Shown: positions 1 through 9,004, counted from the first letter of the stretch. The stretch: DNA of 64,000 nt from Thiodiazotropha sp040793985 (GCA_040793985.1 JBFNJI010000001.1:124001-188000); one strand, 5' to 3'. The notes: a model not told the origin generated them from the letters alone. Numbers and translations: made by a program.

Positions 1-305
1 TCCAGATCGTTATTTTTCGATTATTCCTGCACTGTTCGTGCCATTTTTATATTTTTATTTTTATTACATATAGTTATATTTTCTTTTTAATCTTTCTTAT
101 TAGAAAATCTATCGAGTAACTGTAAATTATTCCGACAAATATGCAGTTAATTCCTACACCCTCATGGGTGATTTACCCTATTTTTGTCGTTATGTCGGAT
201 AAATTTACAATTCATAACCCAATAGATTGACGGATTTACTTGACAATATCGGAGAACACGTTCTTTAACAACCGGCAATTTAACGACGCTGTCGGGCAGC
301 GGCGG
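1..305. other. AT-rich stretch without a gene
   Basis: About 300 bases downstream of the kdsB stop codon. The first 240 bases are strikingly AT-rich compared with the coding DNA beside them. I see no open frame with coding character and no clear hairpin plus T-tract, so where the minus-strand transcript ends is not obvious. Confidence 0.4.
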
Positions 306-1061
306 CTAGTCTAGAAGTTCGCAAACCCGTTTTAGATCATCTTGTGTATCGACCCCATGGCCGGGCTCGACTGCCGCCTCGCTTACATGGATCTTGTCGC
401 CATGCCACAACACCCTGAGCTGTTCAAGCGACTCGGCACGCTCTATCGGTGCCCGGCCCAGGCTCACATATCGGGCGAGATAGCCAGACCGGTAGGCGTA
501 GAGGCCAATATGGCGGGCAAAACCCGTGTCCGCGGGCAGCGGCGCGTCACTGTCAATAAACTCATCCCGATGCCACGGAACGGGGGCACGGCTGAAATAG
601 AGGGCATACCCCTGCTGGTCGGTAACCACCTTGACCACATGCGGATCGAATAGCGTGTTGCGATCGGTGATGGCTGAGCAGAGCGTGGTCACGGCTGCGA
701 CCTCATGGGTGTCCATGTCCATCGCGACCTGGCGTAACAGCTCCGGCGGCATACAGGGCTCGTCACCCTGAAGATTGACAATAATTTCATTGTCCGCCCA
801 ATCCCGACTTGAGACCACCTCGGCGATACGATCGGAACCGCTGCGATGGTCTGACGAGGTCATGCAGACATCAGCGGAAAAGCCACGGCAGGCATCGGCA
901 ATCTGTTGATTGTCGGTTGCAATCACGACCTCATTGGCACCGCTCTCCAGCGCACGTTCGAATACATGCCGGATCATCGGTTTTCCCGCCAAATCCAGTA
1001 ACGGCTTTCCCGGAAGCCGGACAGAGGCGTAGCGCGCGGGAATGACGACCTTGAATTGCAC
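306..1061 (-). CDS. kdsB: 3-deoxy-manno-octulosonate cytidylyltransferase
   Basis: Cytosolic enzyme that activates Kdo as CMP-Kdo for transfer to lipid A in LPS synthesis. The 251-residue protein has the usual length. It opens with the nucleotidyltransferase motif IPARYASVRLPGKPL (about residues 7-21), followed by the conserved LQGDEP metal/nucleotide segment near residues 97-102 and HIGLYAYR near 185. Its start codon shares one base with the stop of the Trm112-like gene upstream, so the two are probably translationally coupled. It is the last gene of a minus-strand lipid A/Kdo cluster (lpxK, Trm112-like, kdsB), the same order as around E. coli lpxK-ycaR-kdsB. Identification is secure. Confidence 0.96.
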   Translation of the reverse strand: MQFKVVIPARYASVRLPGKPLLDLAGKPMIRHVFERALESGANEVVIATDNQQIADACRGFSADVCMTSSDHRSGSDRIAEVVSSRDWADNEIIVNLQGDEPCMPPELLRQVAMDMDTHEVAAVTTLCSAITDRNTLFDPHVVKVVTDQQGYALYFSRAPVPWHRDEFIDSDAPLPADTGFARHIGLYAYRSGYLARYVSLGRAPIERAESLEQLRVLWHGDKIHVSEAAVEPGHGVDTQDDLKRVCELLD

Positions 1062-1258
1062 TAGCCACCACCGTTGACGGAGATTTCTTCGTCCGCCGCC
1101 AGTTTTCTGGCCTCCTCCTCCAGCATTACTGGAATATCATCACGGATCGGAAATGCCAGCCGATCGCTCGGGCAGATAAGCTCGGCGGCCTTCTTGTCGT
1201 AGATAAGCTTCCCCTTGCAAAGTGGGCAAACCAGGATATCAAGCAGTTTTCTGTCCAT
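1061..1258 (-). CDS. ycaR: Trm112/YcaR family small zinc-ribbon-like protein
   Basis: A 65-residue protein with the family opening MDRKLLDILVCPLCKGKL; the CPLC pair (Cys11, Cys14) and Cys29 are the likely metal ligands. Bacterial members are short and usually sit between lpxK and kdsB, as here. Eukaryotic Trm112 activates methyltransferases, but the bacterial role is not established and I infer none. Its start lies about 20 bases inside the 3' end of lpxK, and its stop overlaps the kdsB start by one base. This packing points to one operon. Confidence 0.88.
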   Translation of the reverse strand: MDRKLLDILVCPLCKGKLIYDKKAAELICPSDRLAFPIRDDIPVMLEEEARKLAADEEISVNGGG

Positions 1259-2234
1259 CTCTGAACCTTTTCGTCAGTGCTACCAGGGCATTATCAAAAC
1301 CAGGATCCACCTCAACCGTTGCCGGTACATACCAGTGCTCGGGTTGTGCAAACAGTTCGCACTTTACCGCATCTTTCTCAGTCATGAGAACTGTCTGGTT
1401 TGAAAAAGCCTGCAAGTCGTCCGCGGTGAAGGCGTGATGATCAGGGAAGGGATGCCGTTGAAGGCTCAGCCCCATCCCCTCGAGCATTTTGAAAAACCGC
1501 TCTGGATGACCAATACCCGCGATTGCTTGTATCGCGTCTGCGGTGAATGTATTCAATGCTCTCGCCTCACCCCGTCCATCCAGGGCTACAGCTTCCACAG
1601 CCTTCAACCGCATACTGTGCTGATCCTCATTCGCCTTGCCATTGACGATTACCAGATCTGCCTCACTCAACCGCCGTCTCCTTTCACGCAGCGGGCCCGC
1701 CGGCAGACAGAGACCGTTACCAAATCGGCGTACCCCATCGATTACTGCGATCTCCAGGTCTCTTGCCAGAGCATAGTGCTGCAGACCGTCGTCGGATATT
1801 ATGAGGTCGCATTGATGTTCGGCCAGCAGGCGTTGGGCGACAGCCGATCTATCCGGCCCCGCATAGACCGGGCAGCCGGTTCGCCTTCTCAGCAAGAGGG
1901 CCTCGTCTCCCACCTCGCTGGCCAGGGTATCTGTTTTCACTTCACGGGGCCACTGCGGAGAATCCCCGCCATAACCCCGGGTCACAATCCCCGGTTTGAA
2001 ACCGAGCTGCCGCATTTTGTCGACAAGCCAGATCACCAGCGGTGTTTTGCCCGTCCCCCCGACGCTGATGTTTCCGACGACGATAACGGGAACGTCGAGA
2101 CTTGCCACTCGCAGCAGCCCGATGCGAAAAAGCAAACGACGGATTGCCGAGACCAGGCAGAAAATGCCTGAGAGGGGCAGCAGCAACAGGGTCAAGCCAC
2201 TCCAGCCGCTCCAGGATGCTTCTACTGCGTTCAA
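1239..2234 (-). CDS. lpxK: tetraacyldisaccharide 4'-kinase (lipid A 4'-kinase)
   Basis: Inner-membrane-associated kinase that adds the 4'-phosphate to the lipid A disaccharide precursor. The protein has 331 residues, normal for LpxK. An N-terminal hydrophobic segment (about residues 14-40) is followed by the modified P-loop VGNISVGGTGKTPLVIWL (about 52-69) typical of the family, then VTRGYGG (about 85-91) and DDGLQHY (about 148-154). It follows exbD by 13 bases and overlaps the Trm112-like gene. In E. coli msbA precedes lpxK; here exbBD takes that place, an arrangement also known in pseudomonads. Confidence 0.96.
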   Translation of the reverse strand: MNAVEASWSGWSGLTLLLLPLSGIFCLVSAIRRLLFRIGLLRVASLDVPVIVVGNISVGGTGKTPLVIWLVDKMRQLGFKPGIVTRGYGGDSPQWPREVKTDTLASEVGDEALLLRRRTGCPVYAGPDRSAVAQRLLAEHQCDLIISDDGLQHYALARDLEIAVIDGVRRFGNGLCLPAGPLRERRRRLSEADLVIVNGKANEDQHSMRLKAVEAVALDGRGEARALNTFTADAIQAIAGIGHPERFFKMLEGMGLSLQRHPFPDHHAFTADDLQAFSNQTVLMTEKDAVKCELFAQPEHWYVPATVEVDPGFDNALVALTKRFRDGQKTA

Positions 2235-2247
2235 GCCCCGCAGATCC

Positions 2248-2667
2248 TCACTCTGCCACAGGACGGTGGGCGGAGAAGGTCATCTTTGTCAGCCCCAGCT
2301 GGCTCGCCGCGTCCATCGCCGTCATCACCGACTGATGGGGGGTTCTGGCGTCGGCATTGATGATGACCGGCAGGTCGCGCCGTTCCCCGACAGCCTTTCT
2401 GATTGCCTGCATCAGGGTTTCGATCTCCGTATTGACCACTTCCCGCTGATTGACGAAAAAGGTGCCGGATATATTGATGGTGATATCGAGCTCCTCTTTC
2501 TGCTGTTCCACCTCTTCACCAGCCGCCTCGGGGAGTTCGATCATGATCTGACTCTCACGCTCGAAGGTGGTGGAGACCATGAAGAAGATGAGCAGCAGGA
2601 AGACGACGTCGATAAGCGGTGTGATGTCGACCTCGGGTGACTTGCGTGGGGATGGACGCAGGTTCAT
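2248..2667 (-). CDS. exbD: ExbD/TolR family energy-transducing protein
   Basis: A 139-residue single-span inner-membrane protein, partner of ExbB. The N-terminal segment reads PEVDITPLIDVVFLLLIFFM; the aspartate in ITPLIDVVF is the proton-responsive residue conserved in ExbD, TolR and MotB. The rest is the small periplasmic domain. The start overlaps the exbB stop (ATGA type), so the pair is coupled. There is no TonB gene beside it, so the transducer it serves is not visible. In this lpxK-linked position the pair could power an envelope process rather than iron uptake; that is inference. Confidence 0.9.
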   Translation of the reverse strand: MNLRPSPRKSPEVDITPLIDVVFLLLIFFMVSTTFERESQIMIELPEAAGEEVEQQKEELDITINISGTFFVNQREVVNTEIETLMQAIRKAVGERRDLPVIINADARTPHQSVMTAMDAASQLGLTKMTFSAHRPVAE

Positions 2668-3278
2668 CTCAACTCCCGTTCGCCGTGAATCACCTCAACC
2701 AGTTTCAATGCCTGCTCCTCCATGCCGATCACCAGTCTGTCAATCTGGCCGCTGAAGTAGCGATGAAACATCAGGCTAGGTATCGCCACTGAGAGACCGG
2801 TGGCGGTGGTGATCAACGCCTCGGAGATACCCCCCGCCAACACGCCGGGATCGCCCACACCGGCGGTTACTATGACACTGAAGACCTTTATCATGCCGAT
2901 CACGGTACCCAGCAGTCCGAGCAACGGCGATATTGAAGCAATGGTCCCGAGGGTATTGAGATAACGTTCGAGATCATGCACAACCTGTCTCCCGACCTCT
3001 TCAATCGCCTCTTTCATCACCTCTTTACTGTGATCCCGATTGATCAATCCCGCCGCCAAAATCCTACCCAAGGGAGAACTGCCCTTAAGTTTTTCGAGAT
3101 CGGCCAAATTGAGCTTGTCGTCTTTGTGCAGCTGCAGAATCTGTCGCATCAGATACTCCGGCATGACCCGCTTGCGCTGTAGTGACCAAAACCTTTCGAT
3201 AACAATTCCCAGGGCGACGATGGAGCAGGCAATAATGGGTAGCATCAGCCATCCGCCGGACTTTACCAGTTCTAACAC
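2664..3278 (-). CDS. exbB: MotA/TolQ/ExbB proton channel family protein
   Basis: A 204-residue inner-membrane protein with three predicted transmembrane segments: about residues 9-28, and a pair near 110-130 and 150-172 within the MotA/TolQ/ExbB domain. The signature ISPLLGLLGTVIGMIKVF (about 116-133) is diagnostic. It forms the proton channel with ExbD, whose gene overlaps it. The gene starts 143 bases downstream of comEC on the same strand, so it could be the first gene of an exbB-exbD-lpxK-ycaR-kdsB unit with its own promoter or a continuation of the comEC transcript. Confidence 0.92.
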   Translation of the reverse strand: MLELVKSGGWLMLPIIACSIVALGIVIERFWSLQRKRVMPEYLMRQILQLHKDDKLNLADLEKLKGSSPLGRILAAGLINRDHSKEVMKEAIEEVGRQVVHDLERYLNTLGTIASISPLLGLLGTVIGMIKVFSVIVTAGVGDPGVLAGGISEALITTATGLSVAIPSLMFHRYFSGQIDRLVIGMEEQALKLVEVIHGERELR

Positions 3279-3421
3279 CTTATATCTGTCCTATAGTCAT
3301 TCATGAATTGGATAGTATCCCATCTCTCTATAATACTTGATGAGCAGCGCAATCAAAAATTGGCAGTGATCAACTTCCAAAACCTGTCAAGACAAAGCAG
3401 AAACAGCTTCGTGCCCTCCGC

Positions 3422-5704
3422 TCAATCGTTCCAATAACGGTTATTGTATCGGCGATAGAGGCGGGGCGTCGGTGCAGCCTGTTTCTTGCCAAGACGAAAC
3501 TCAATCGCTCCGCTCTCGGCCGAATTCAGTATTACCGCGCCCTGGTTTAGCCAACGGCGAATCACCACATCTTTGGGAAAGCCGTAGCTGTTTCCATAGC
3601 CGCTTGAAATCAATACCCAGTCTGGATCAACGGTACTGACAAATTGCTCACTGGAGGAACTCGCCGACCCATGGTGCGGTGCCACCACTATCTCCGATTT
3701 CAGCTCCCCCGCATAGCGTGCCAACAACGACCGTTCTCCCGCGGCCCCGATGTCGCCAGGTAACAGAATACGCCTCCCTTCAATACTCACCTGCACCACG
3801 CAGGAGCGATCGTTCGAGTGCGCAAAACGTTCATCCCCGCCTGGATGCAACAGGGTGAAGGTTACACCGTCCCAATCCCAGGATTCACCCGCCTCGCAAG
3901 ACCGCGCCTGTTGAATCTGTTCAGCTTCACCCGACAGCGTATCAGCAATTGGGATTGCCCGTTTCAATGCCGTGTAGCCGCCGGCATGATCCATATCGTT
4001 ATTACTGACTATCAGCAGGTCGATCTGTTTATGCCCCCGTGCACGCAGATAGGGTATAAGCACCGATTCCGCCGCACTGAATCCCGACACATAGGCCGGC
4101 CCGGTGTCATAGACCATGAGATGGTTCTCTGTTTCAATGACGCAGGCCAGACCCTGACCGACATCCAACAGTGTAAACCATAGCTCACCATGTGCCGGAC
4201 GTGGCGGTTGTGCGAGAAACAGCGGGGCGACCAGGCAAAGTGCCAATCCTCGCCCCGGAATTCCCGCTGGAAGCAACCACAAAAGAAAGCCGAAAAGCGC
4301 CGCGACCCAGATCCATACAGCCACATCGGGCAAAGTGATGGAGGCATAGGGAAGCTGTGAAAACCAAACCAAAAGCTGATAGGTTAGACCGGTCATCCAT
4401 CCCAGCAGGCCGAACCACCATCCAGCCAACGGCGATATCGCCAACAAGGGCAGCCCCATTAGCACAAGGGGTACGAGAACCAAGGTAAACCAGGGCACCA
4501 TAATCAGGTTCACCAGTAAAGAAATCAGTGATGCCTGGCCGAAAAAAAGAAACAGGAGCGGGAGCAATCCAAGCGTGACGAACCACTGGACGCGCAGCAT
4601 CTGCCGCCACCCATTCCAGGGAGAGATACGCCCGCCAAGACTCCAGAGAATCACCGCTACCGCACCGAAGGAGAGCCAAAAGCCGGCAGAGAGAGTCGCC
4701 ATGGGATCAAGCAGGACGACCAGAAACAGCGCCTGAACCAGGCTTCTTCCCGGGGTAATTCGGCGCCCGAGCAAAACACTCCCCAGGGTCGTCGCCAGCA
4801 TCAACAGTGCACGCTGCGTGGGCAGGGAAAATCCAGCCAAAGCGGCATAGCAAAAGGCCCCGACCAAGGCTGCAACCGATCCTGCCTTCAGTGCCGGCAG
4901 GCTTAATGTCAGGCGCTCGCTGCGACGCCAGAGCCACTGGCCGAGAAACAGAATCCAACCCGCCACTATACCGATATGGAGCCCAGAAATGGCTACCAGG
5001 TGGTTGGTTCCTGTGAGGCTGAAGACGCGCCAATCGTCCACACCAAAGCCTCGTTTGTCGCCTACCGCCAGGGCATTCAAGAGAGATGCCGAATTCTGTG
5101 TATCCACCTCACCCTCGATACGCGCGGCGATACGCTGGCGCAGCCGGTCAATCCAGGCCCACTCAGGCTGTTGATTCAGGCGCTTATTGTGATGCCACTT
5201 CCTGACATATCCCCTTGCCCCTATTCCCTGGGTGAACAGCCAGCGTTCAATGTTCGTCCCAGTGGGATTTTGCGCCCCCCTCGGCCGTTTCAACCTGACC
5301 TTCAAGCGCCATCTGTCACCGACATGAATTGTCCGGAACGGGTTATACCAGCTAAGTTGCAACCTGGAGACGGCAAGCGGATTGCCTTGACTGTCGTGCA
5401 GCTTATCGACATCCACCTGAAAGCGAACCAGCCGGTCATGCACGCTTGGCAGCGATGTTATGACGGCCTCCACTACCAGGTCCTCACCCTCCAATTCGGC
5501 GGGTAAGCGGTTTTGCAGATGAGCAGTGGCAAAGAGAAGGCTCCACCCCGCCCCTGCAAAAAGCGCCAGCAGTGGACGTATTCGGGGATAGCGCCAAAAC
5601 ACGACCAGGGGCGCGAATGCCGCGAACCACCAGGCCGAAGGCAGGGTCTGCAACTGATGAAAAAGCGTTGCGCCTAGCACAAAACAGATCAGAACTAAAT
5701 TCAC
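3422..5704 (-). CDS. comEC: ComEC/Rec2 family DNA-uptake channel
   Basis: Inner-membrane channel that carries single-stranded DNA into the cytoplasm during natural transformation. The 760 residues show the family's full architecture: N-terminal membrane helices and DUF4131-like region, the Competence domain with many hydrophobic helices (roughly 220-500; GTNHLVAISGLHIGIVAG near 231-248 is the hallmark), and a C-terminal metallo-beta-lactamase-like domain (about 510-760). The usual SHxDxDHxGG metal motif reads SNNDMDHAGG here, so the first histidine is Asn568 (codon AAT at 4001-4003). The later histidine motif APHHGSASS is intact. Reading frame and length are normal, so it is not an obvious pseudogene. 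The type IV pilus genes later in the window are possible functional partners. Confidence 0.93.
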   Translation of the reverse strand: MNLVLICFVLGATLFHQLQTLPSAWWFAAFAPLVVFWRYPRIRPLLALFAGAGWSLLFATAHLQNRLPAELEGEDLVVEAVITSLPSVHDRLVRFQVDVDKLHDSQGNPLAVSRLQLSWYNPFRTIHVGDRWRLKVRLKRPRGAQNPTGTNIERWLFTQGIGARGYVRKWHHNKRLNQQPEWAWIDRLRQRIAARIEGEVDTQNSASLLNALAVGDKRGFGVDDWRVFSLTGTNHLVAISGLHIGIVAGWILFLGQWLWRRSERLTLSLPALKAGSVAALVGAFCYAALAGFSLPTQRALLMLATTLGSVLLGRRITPGRSLVQALFLVVLLDPMATLSAGFWLSFGAVAVILWSLGGRISPWNGWRQMLRVQWFVTLGLLPLLFLFFGQASLISLLVNLIMVPWFTLVLVPLVLMGLPLLAISPLAGWWFGLLGWMTGLTYQLLVWFSQLPYASITLPDVAVWIWVAALFGFLLWLLPAGIPGRGLALCLVAPLFLAQPPRPAHGELWFTLLDVGQGLACVIETENHLMVYDTGPAYVSGFSAAESVLIPYLRARGHKQIDLLIVSNNDMDHAGGYTALKRAIPIADTLSGEAEQIQQARSCEAGESWDWDGVTFTLLHPGGDERFAHSNDRSCVVQVSIEGRRILLPGDIGAAGERSLLARYAGELKSEIVVAPHHGSASSSSEQFVSTVDPDWVLISSGYGNSYGFPKDVVIRRWLNQGAVILNSAESGAIEFRLGKKQAAPTPRLYRRYNNRYWND

Positions 5705-5852
5705 GACACTCCCTGTCGATATTCACTATAGTGTAACCGTAACTTCCGCCGGGTCAGGTTGTACTATGCTTTAACATGCTTCAATATGGATCTCGCTTCT
5801 GACCTGCTGCCCTGAATGCTACAGATGCCAACGCGGACATTTTCGCTGAATT

Positions 5853-6398
5853 ATGCCTAAAAGACTCATCAAAAGCCTGTTACCCCACCATGACGAGGTG
5901 AGAAATCACAAGCATTTGAGGCTTTTTGGTTCGCTGATGCATGATCCCAACATCTGGCATCTCAACAGACGCTCGGTATCAGGGGCCTTTGCTGTCGGCC
6001 TCTTTATGGCCTTCATTCCACTCCCCATGCAGATGGTGTTCGCAGCCGCAGCGGCGATCTTCTTTCGCGTCAACCTCCCCCTCTCCGTGGCCCTGGTGTG
6101 GATCACCAATCCGATCACCATACCGCCGATGTTCTATTTTGCGTATTTGGTGGGCACCTGGATCACAGGTGAGAACGCCACCCTGGAACCCTTCCAGCTC
6201 AGCTGGGACTGGATCCAAAGCCTGGGAAACGAGGTATTGATCCCCCTGATCATCGGTTCCCTGGTCTGCGCCACAGTTTCATCCATTCTCGGGTATAGCC
6301 TGATCCTCTGGATCTGGCGCTGGCATGCGGTGGAAAAATGGAAGGCAAGACGCCTCAGAAAGAAGAATCACGGTACGCCTTCGGCACCCTCAACCTGA
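5853..6398 (+). CDS. DUF2062 family membrane protein
   Basis: A 181-residue inner-membrane protein with two or three hydrophobic spans (about residues 46-75, 80-105 and 130-160). The family signature lies near SVSGAFAVGLFMAFIPLPMQM and VALVWITNPITIPPMFYFAY. It is divergent from comEC across about 150 bases and convergent with lolD. DUF2062 genes commonly neighbour comEC/exbB/lolCD in gammaproteobacteria, which supports the call, but the family's function is unknown and I infer none. Confidence 0.88.
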   Translation: MPKRLIKSLLPHHDEVRNHKHLRLFGSLMHDPNIWHLNRRSVSGAFAVGLFMAFIPLPMQMVFAAAAAIFFRVNLPLSVALVWITNPITIPPMFYFAYLVGTWITGENATLEPFQLSWDWIQSLGNEVLIPLIIGSLVCATVSSILGYSLILWIWRWHAVEKWKARRLRKKNHGTPSAPST

Positions 6399-6459
6399 AA
6401 TTGGTAGCGCGGCGCTCACCGCCTGTTATCCAGCGACCGGGATTTGTGACCGATAGTCC

Positions 6460-7146
6460 CTAGGTCGATGACAACTTACCGTCCACCAGCTGCCAGGTTC
6501 GATCCATCCTTGAAGCCAGCTCCGGATCATGGGTAACCACCACAAAGCTGGTATCGATCTCCCGATTCAAGCGCAACAACAACTCATAGACCTGTTCGGC
6601 GTTTTTCCTATCCAGGTTTCCCGTCGGCTCGTCAGCGAAAACGCAGTCGGGTTGATGTACCAGCGCCCGCGCGAGCGCTGCCCGTTGCCGCTCACCCCCG
6701 GAGAGTTCATTGGGTTTATGTTCGATCCTCGCCTCCAGTCCAACCTGCTGCAATATTGCCTCAGCCGCATTCCTGGCCTTGGCTACCGGTTCACCCCCGA
6801 TCAGCAGTGGCATAGCCACATTTTCCAAGGCAGTGAACTCCGGAAGTAAATGATGGAACTGATAGACAAAACCCATATGTCGATTTCTGAGCACTCCCTT
6901 ATCCCGCTCACTGAGACGGAGCAGGTCTTTGCCATGCAACAGCACCTGTCCCGAATCCGGTCTGTCCAAACCTCCCAGGCAGTGTAGCAGCGTGCTTTTA
7001 CCGGAGCCGGATGCACCGATAATCGCCACTCGCTCACCACGCCGTATGGTCAGATCAACACCTCGCAATACCTCTACGTGAAGATCACCCTGGGTAAAGG
7101 TCCTCACCAGGCTGTTGGCTTTGAGCACGTTCTCCTGACTACTCAT
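6460..7146 (-). CDS. lolD: LolCDE lipoprotein-release ABC transporter ATPase
   Basis: Cytoplasmic ATPase of the Lol system, which extracts outer-membrane lipoproteins from the inner membrane and passes them to LolA. I chose the ATG at 7146, giving MSSQENVLKANSL and 228 residues, the normal LolD length; a longer frame to 7221 would add 25 residues that merely read back through the upstream gene. Visible motifs: Walker A GASGSGKST, signature LSGGERQRAALARAL, Walker B VFADEPTGNLD, and the switch histidine in VVTHD. The start overlaps the 3' end of the LolC/E gene by 8 bases. Confidence 0.95.
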   Translation of the reverse strand: MSSQENVLKANSLVRTFTQGDLHVEVLRGVDLTIRRGERVAIIGASGSGKSTLLHCLGGLDRPDSGQVLLHGKDLLRLSERDKGVLRNRHMGFVYQFHHLLPEFTALENVAMPLLIGGEPVAKARNAAEAILQQVGLEARIEHKPNELSGGERQRAALARALVHQPDCVFADEPTGNLDRKNAEQVYELLLRLNREIDTSFVVVTHDPELASRMDRTWQLVDGKLSST

Positions 7147-8386
7147 AACGCAACGCCTCCGCAGGCTGGGTCCGTGAAGCCTTCCATGCGGGATAGAGGG
7201 TTGCCGCAAGGGTGATGACAAATGCGGTGATGCCTATGAACAGCACGTCGGAGAGATTGGGGTCGGACGGCAGCTTGTTGATGTAGTAGATACTGGGATC
7301 GAGAAAGTGGATATCGAACGCCGACTCGATCCAACTGACAATCTCTTCCACGTTTAGCGCCAGCAGCACGCCGCCGATCATGCCAAGTATGTTGCCGACG
7401 ATACCGATGGTTGCACCCTGCACCATGAAGATGCCCATAATCGATCGGGGTGACGCACCCAGGGTGCGTAAAATAGCGATATCGGACTGTTTGTCGGTCA
7501 CCACCATCACCATCGTGGAGACGATATTGAAGGCCGCGACCGCAACGATCAACGACAGGATGATGGTCATCATCCGCTTCTCCGTCTGCAGGGCGGCGAA
7601 AAAGTTCCGATGCTGCATGGTCCAGTCACTGATGCGGTAGTAACCCCCCATTTTCAGTGCCAGCTCCCGCGAAACCTGCGGTGCCAGGAAGAGATCGTCC
7701 AACTTCAGGCGTATCCCGGTCACTCCCGACTCAAGGCGCATCAGCTTGGCCGCATCCTCGATATGCATGATGGCAACCCCCCTGTCGTACTCACCCATGC
7801 CTACCTGAAATATCGCAACCACGGTAAAGCGTTTCAGGCGCGGCATGATCCCGGCCGGGGTGACATTGACCTGGGGCGTCACCAGGGTCACCCTGTCGCC
7901 AACGCCAACACCTAAAACCAGCGCCAGTTCACGTCCTAGAATGAGGCCATATTCGCCCGCTTGCAGGGCGTCTACAGAGCCATGGGTTATCGCTGAAAGC
8001 ACATCCGAAACCCTGCCTTCCTGATCTGGCAATATACCCCGCAGCAGCACCCCGCTGACCTTCTGTCCACTGATCAGCATTCCCTGACCCTCTACGTAGG
8101 GGGCTTCGCCGATGACATGGGGGAAGTTTGCCGCCTCGGCCTGTACCTCAGACCAATCCTTCAACTCGCCATTGACCCCGGAAATCGTGGCATGAGATGC
8201 CATTCCGAGAATCCGTTCACGGACTTCCTTGTGAAAGCCGTTCATAACTGATAGGACAACGATCAGTGCCACTACTCCCAGCATGATCCCCAGCATCGAG
8301 ATCAATGAGATGAAGGAGATAAAATGATTACGCCGCTTGGCGCGTGTATAGCGCAGGCCGATATAAAATTCGATCGGTTTGAACAT
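7139..8386 (-). CDS. lolC: LolC/LolE family lipoprotein-release permease
   Basis: Membrane component of the lipoprotein-releasing transporter, 415 residues. The N-terminus FYIGLRYTRAKRRNHFISFISLISMLGI is characteristic of LolC/LolE: a cytoplasmic start followed by the first span (about residues 20-50). A large periplasmic domain follows (about 50-270), then three C-terminal spans (about 273-300, 317-345 and 378-400) with the FtsX-type domain. Only one LolC/E gene is present, so the complex may be the LolF-type homodimer known in some gammaproteobacteria, or a second permease gene lies elsewhere. It is the first gene of a lolC-lolD operon. Confidence 0.92.
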   Translation of the reverse strand: MFKPIEFYIGLRYTRAKRRNHFISFISLISMLGIMLGVVALIVVLSVMNGFHKEVRERILGMASHATISGVNGELKDWSEVQAEAANFPHVIGEAPYVEGQGMLISGQKVSGVLLRGILPDQEGRVSDVLSAITHGSVDALQAGEYGLILGRELALVLGVGVGDRVTLVTPQVNVTPAGIMPRLKRFTVVAIFQVGMGEYDRGVAIMHIEDAAKLMRLESGVTGIRLKLDDLFLAPQVSRELALKMGGYYRISDWTMQHRNFFAALQTEKRMMTIILSLIVAVAAFNIVSTMVMVVTDKQSDIAILRTLGASPRSIMGIFMVQGATIGIVGNILGMIGGVLLALNVEEIVSWIESAFDIHFLDPSIYYINKLPSDPNLSDVLFIGITAFVITLAATLYPAWKASRTQPAEALRYE

Positions 8387-8500
8387 AACTGGCCATTAAA
8401 CCTTATTTCGTCGCACACCAATCCAAGGTGTCGCTCATTGGCTGGGCGAGATTCGCCAAGTCGGATAGCCTAACAAAAAAGGACGGGAATAGCGGCCCTA

Positions 8501-8567
8501 TTTTGTCACTTAACGCAATTTCACCTGACCCTTCGCTGCGAGCTTTTGGCGCTGTTATGTGACGAAA
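8501..8567. repeat. long imperfect inverted repeat in the lolC upstream region
   Basis: The arm TTTTGTCACTTAAC (8501-8514) is mirrored by GTTATGTGACGAAA (8554-8567), matching at 12 of 14 positions, with about 39 bases between. The arm centres are 53 bases apart, close to five helical turns. It lies between the divergent lolC and 8658 genes. It could be a paired operator or chance. Confidence 0.3.
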
Positions 8568-8657
8568 TTCAAATGGGGAGAGAAAAACTTTCCATTTTCT
8601 ATACTTAGGTTAGAGTGCTATATTCAAACCTGAAGAGACCAAATCGGAGTTGCTCAG

Positions 8658-8951
8658 ATGACTTTTCGTATCCTTACACTATCAGCCGCGATTAGCTGCC
8701 TGCTTGCACTGCCACCGGTATCCGCCGAAGTGCTGTTGATCGAATCGATCAATTCTGTACCGATCAACAGTGATGAGGGCATCCCACGCCCCAAGCGCAG
8801 CATGTCAATGGATCAGGTCGCACAGCGCTACGGTCAGCCGGTAACCACACACCCCAGCATAGGTGAACCGCCGATCACGCGTTGGGACTACAGCAACTAC
8901 TCGGTCTTCTTTGAATACGACCTCGTGCTGACGTCGGTGGTGCATCGCTAA
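8658..8951 (+). CDS. small exported protein of unknown function
   Basis: A 97-residue protein with a clear Sec signal peptide: a hydrophobic stretch in residues 6-20 and a likely cut after PVSA near residue 23. The mature part, about 74 residues, has a run of the kind MSMDQVAQRYGQP...TRWDYSNYSVFFEYDLVLTSVV. This resembles the SmpA/BamE-like fold of small periplasmic proteins, but that is pattern similarity only. The gene stands alone, divergent from lolC. Coding character is good (signal peptide plus a conserved-looking C-terminal half). Function unknown. Confidence 0.72.
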   Translation: MTFRILTLSAAISCLLALPPVSAEVLLIESINSVPINSDEGIPRPKRSMSMDQVAQRYGQPVTTHPSIGEPPITRWDYSNYSVFFEYDLVLTSVVHR

Positions 8952-8986
8952 AGGTCTTCCGTCTTCTCACTTCCCAGCCATTTCAC

Positions 8987-9004
8987 GGTGCGGCAAGCCG
9001 CACC
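8987..9004. repeat. REP-like palindromic hairpin
   Basis: GGTGCGGC and GCCGCACC form a perfect 8-bp stem around AA, followed by CTACG. The form GTAGGGTGCGGCTTGCCGCACC is a common short extragenic palindrome in gammaproteobacterial genomes. A weaker related hairpin, GGTACGGC with GCCGCTACC, follows at about 9025-9048. Located between the 8658 gene and the TrpD-like gene; it may also act as a transcript-end hairpin. Confidence 0.5.
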
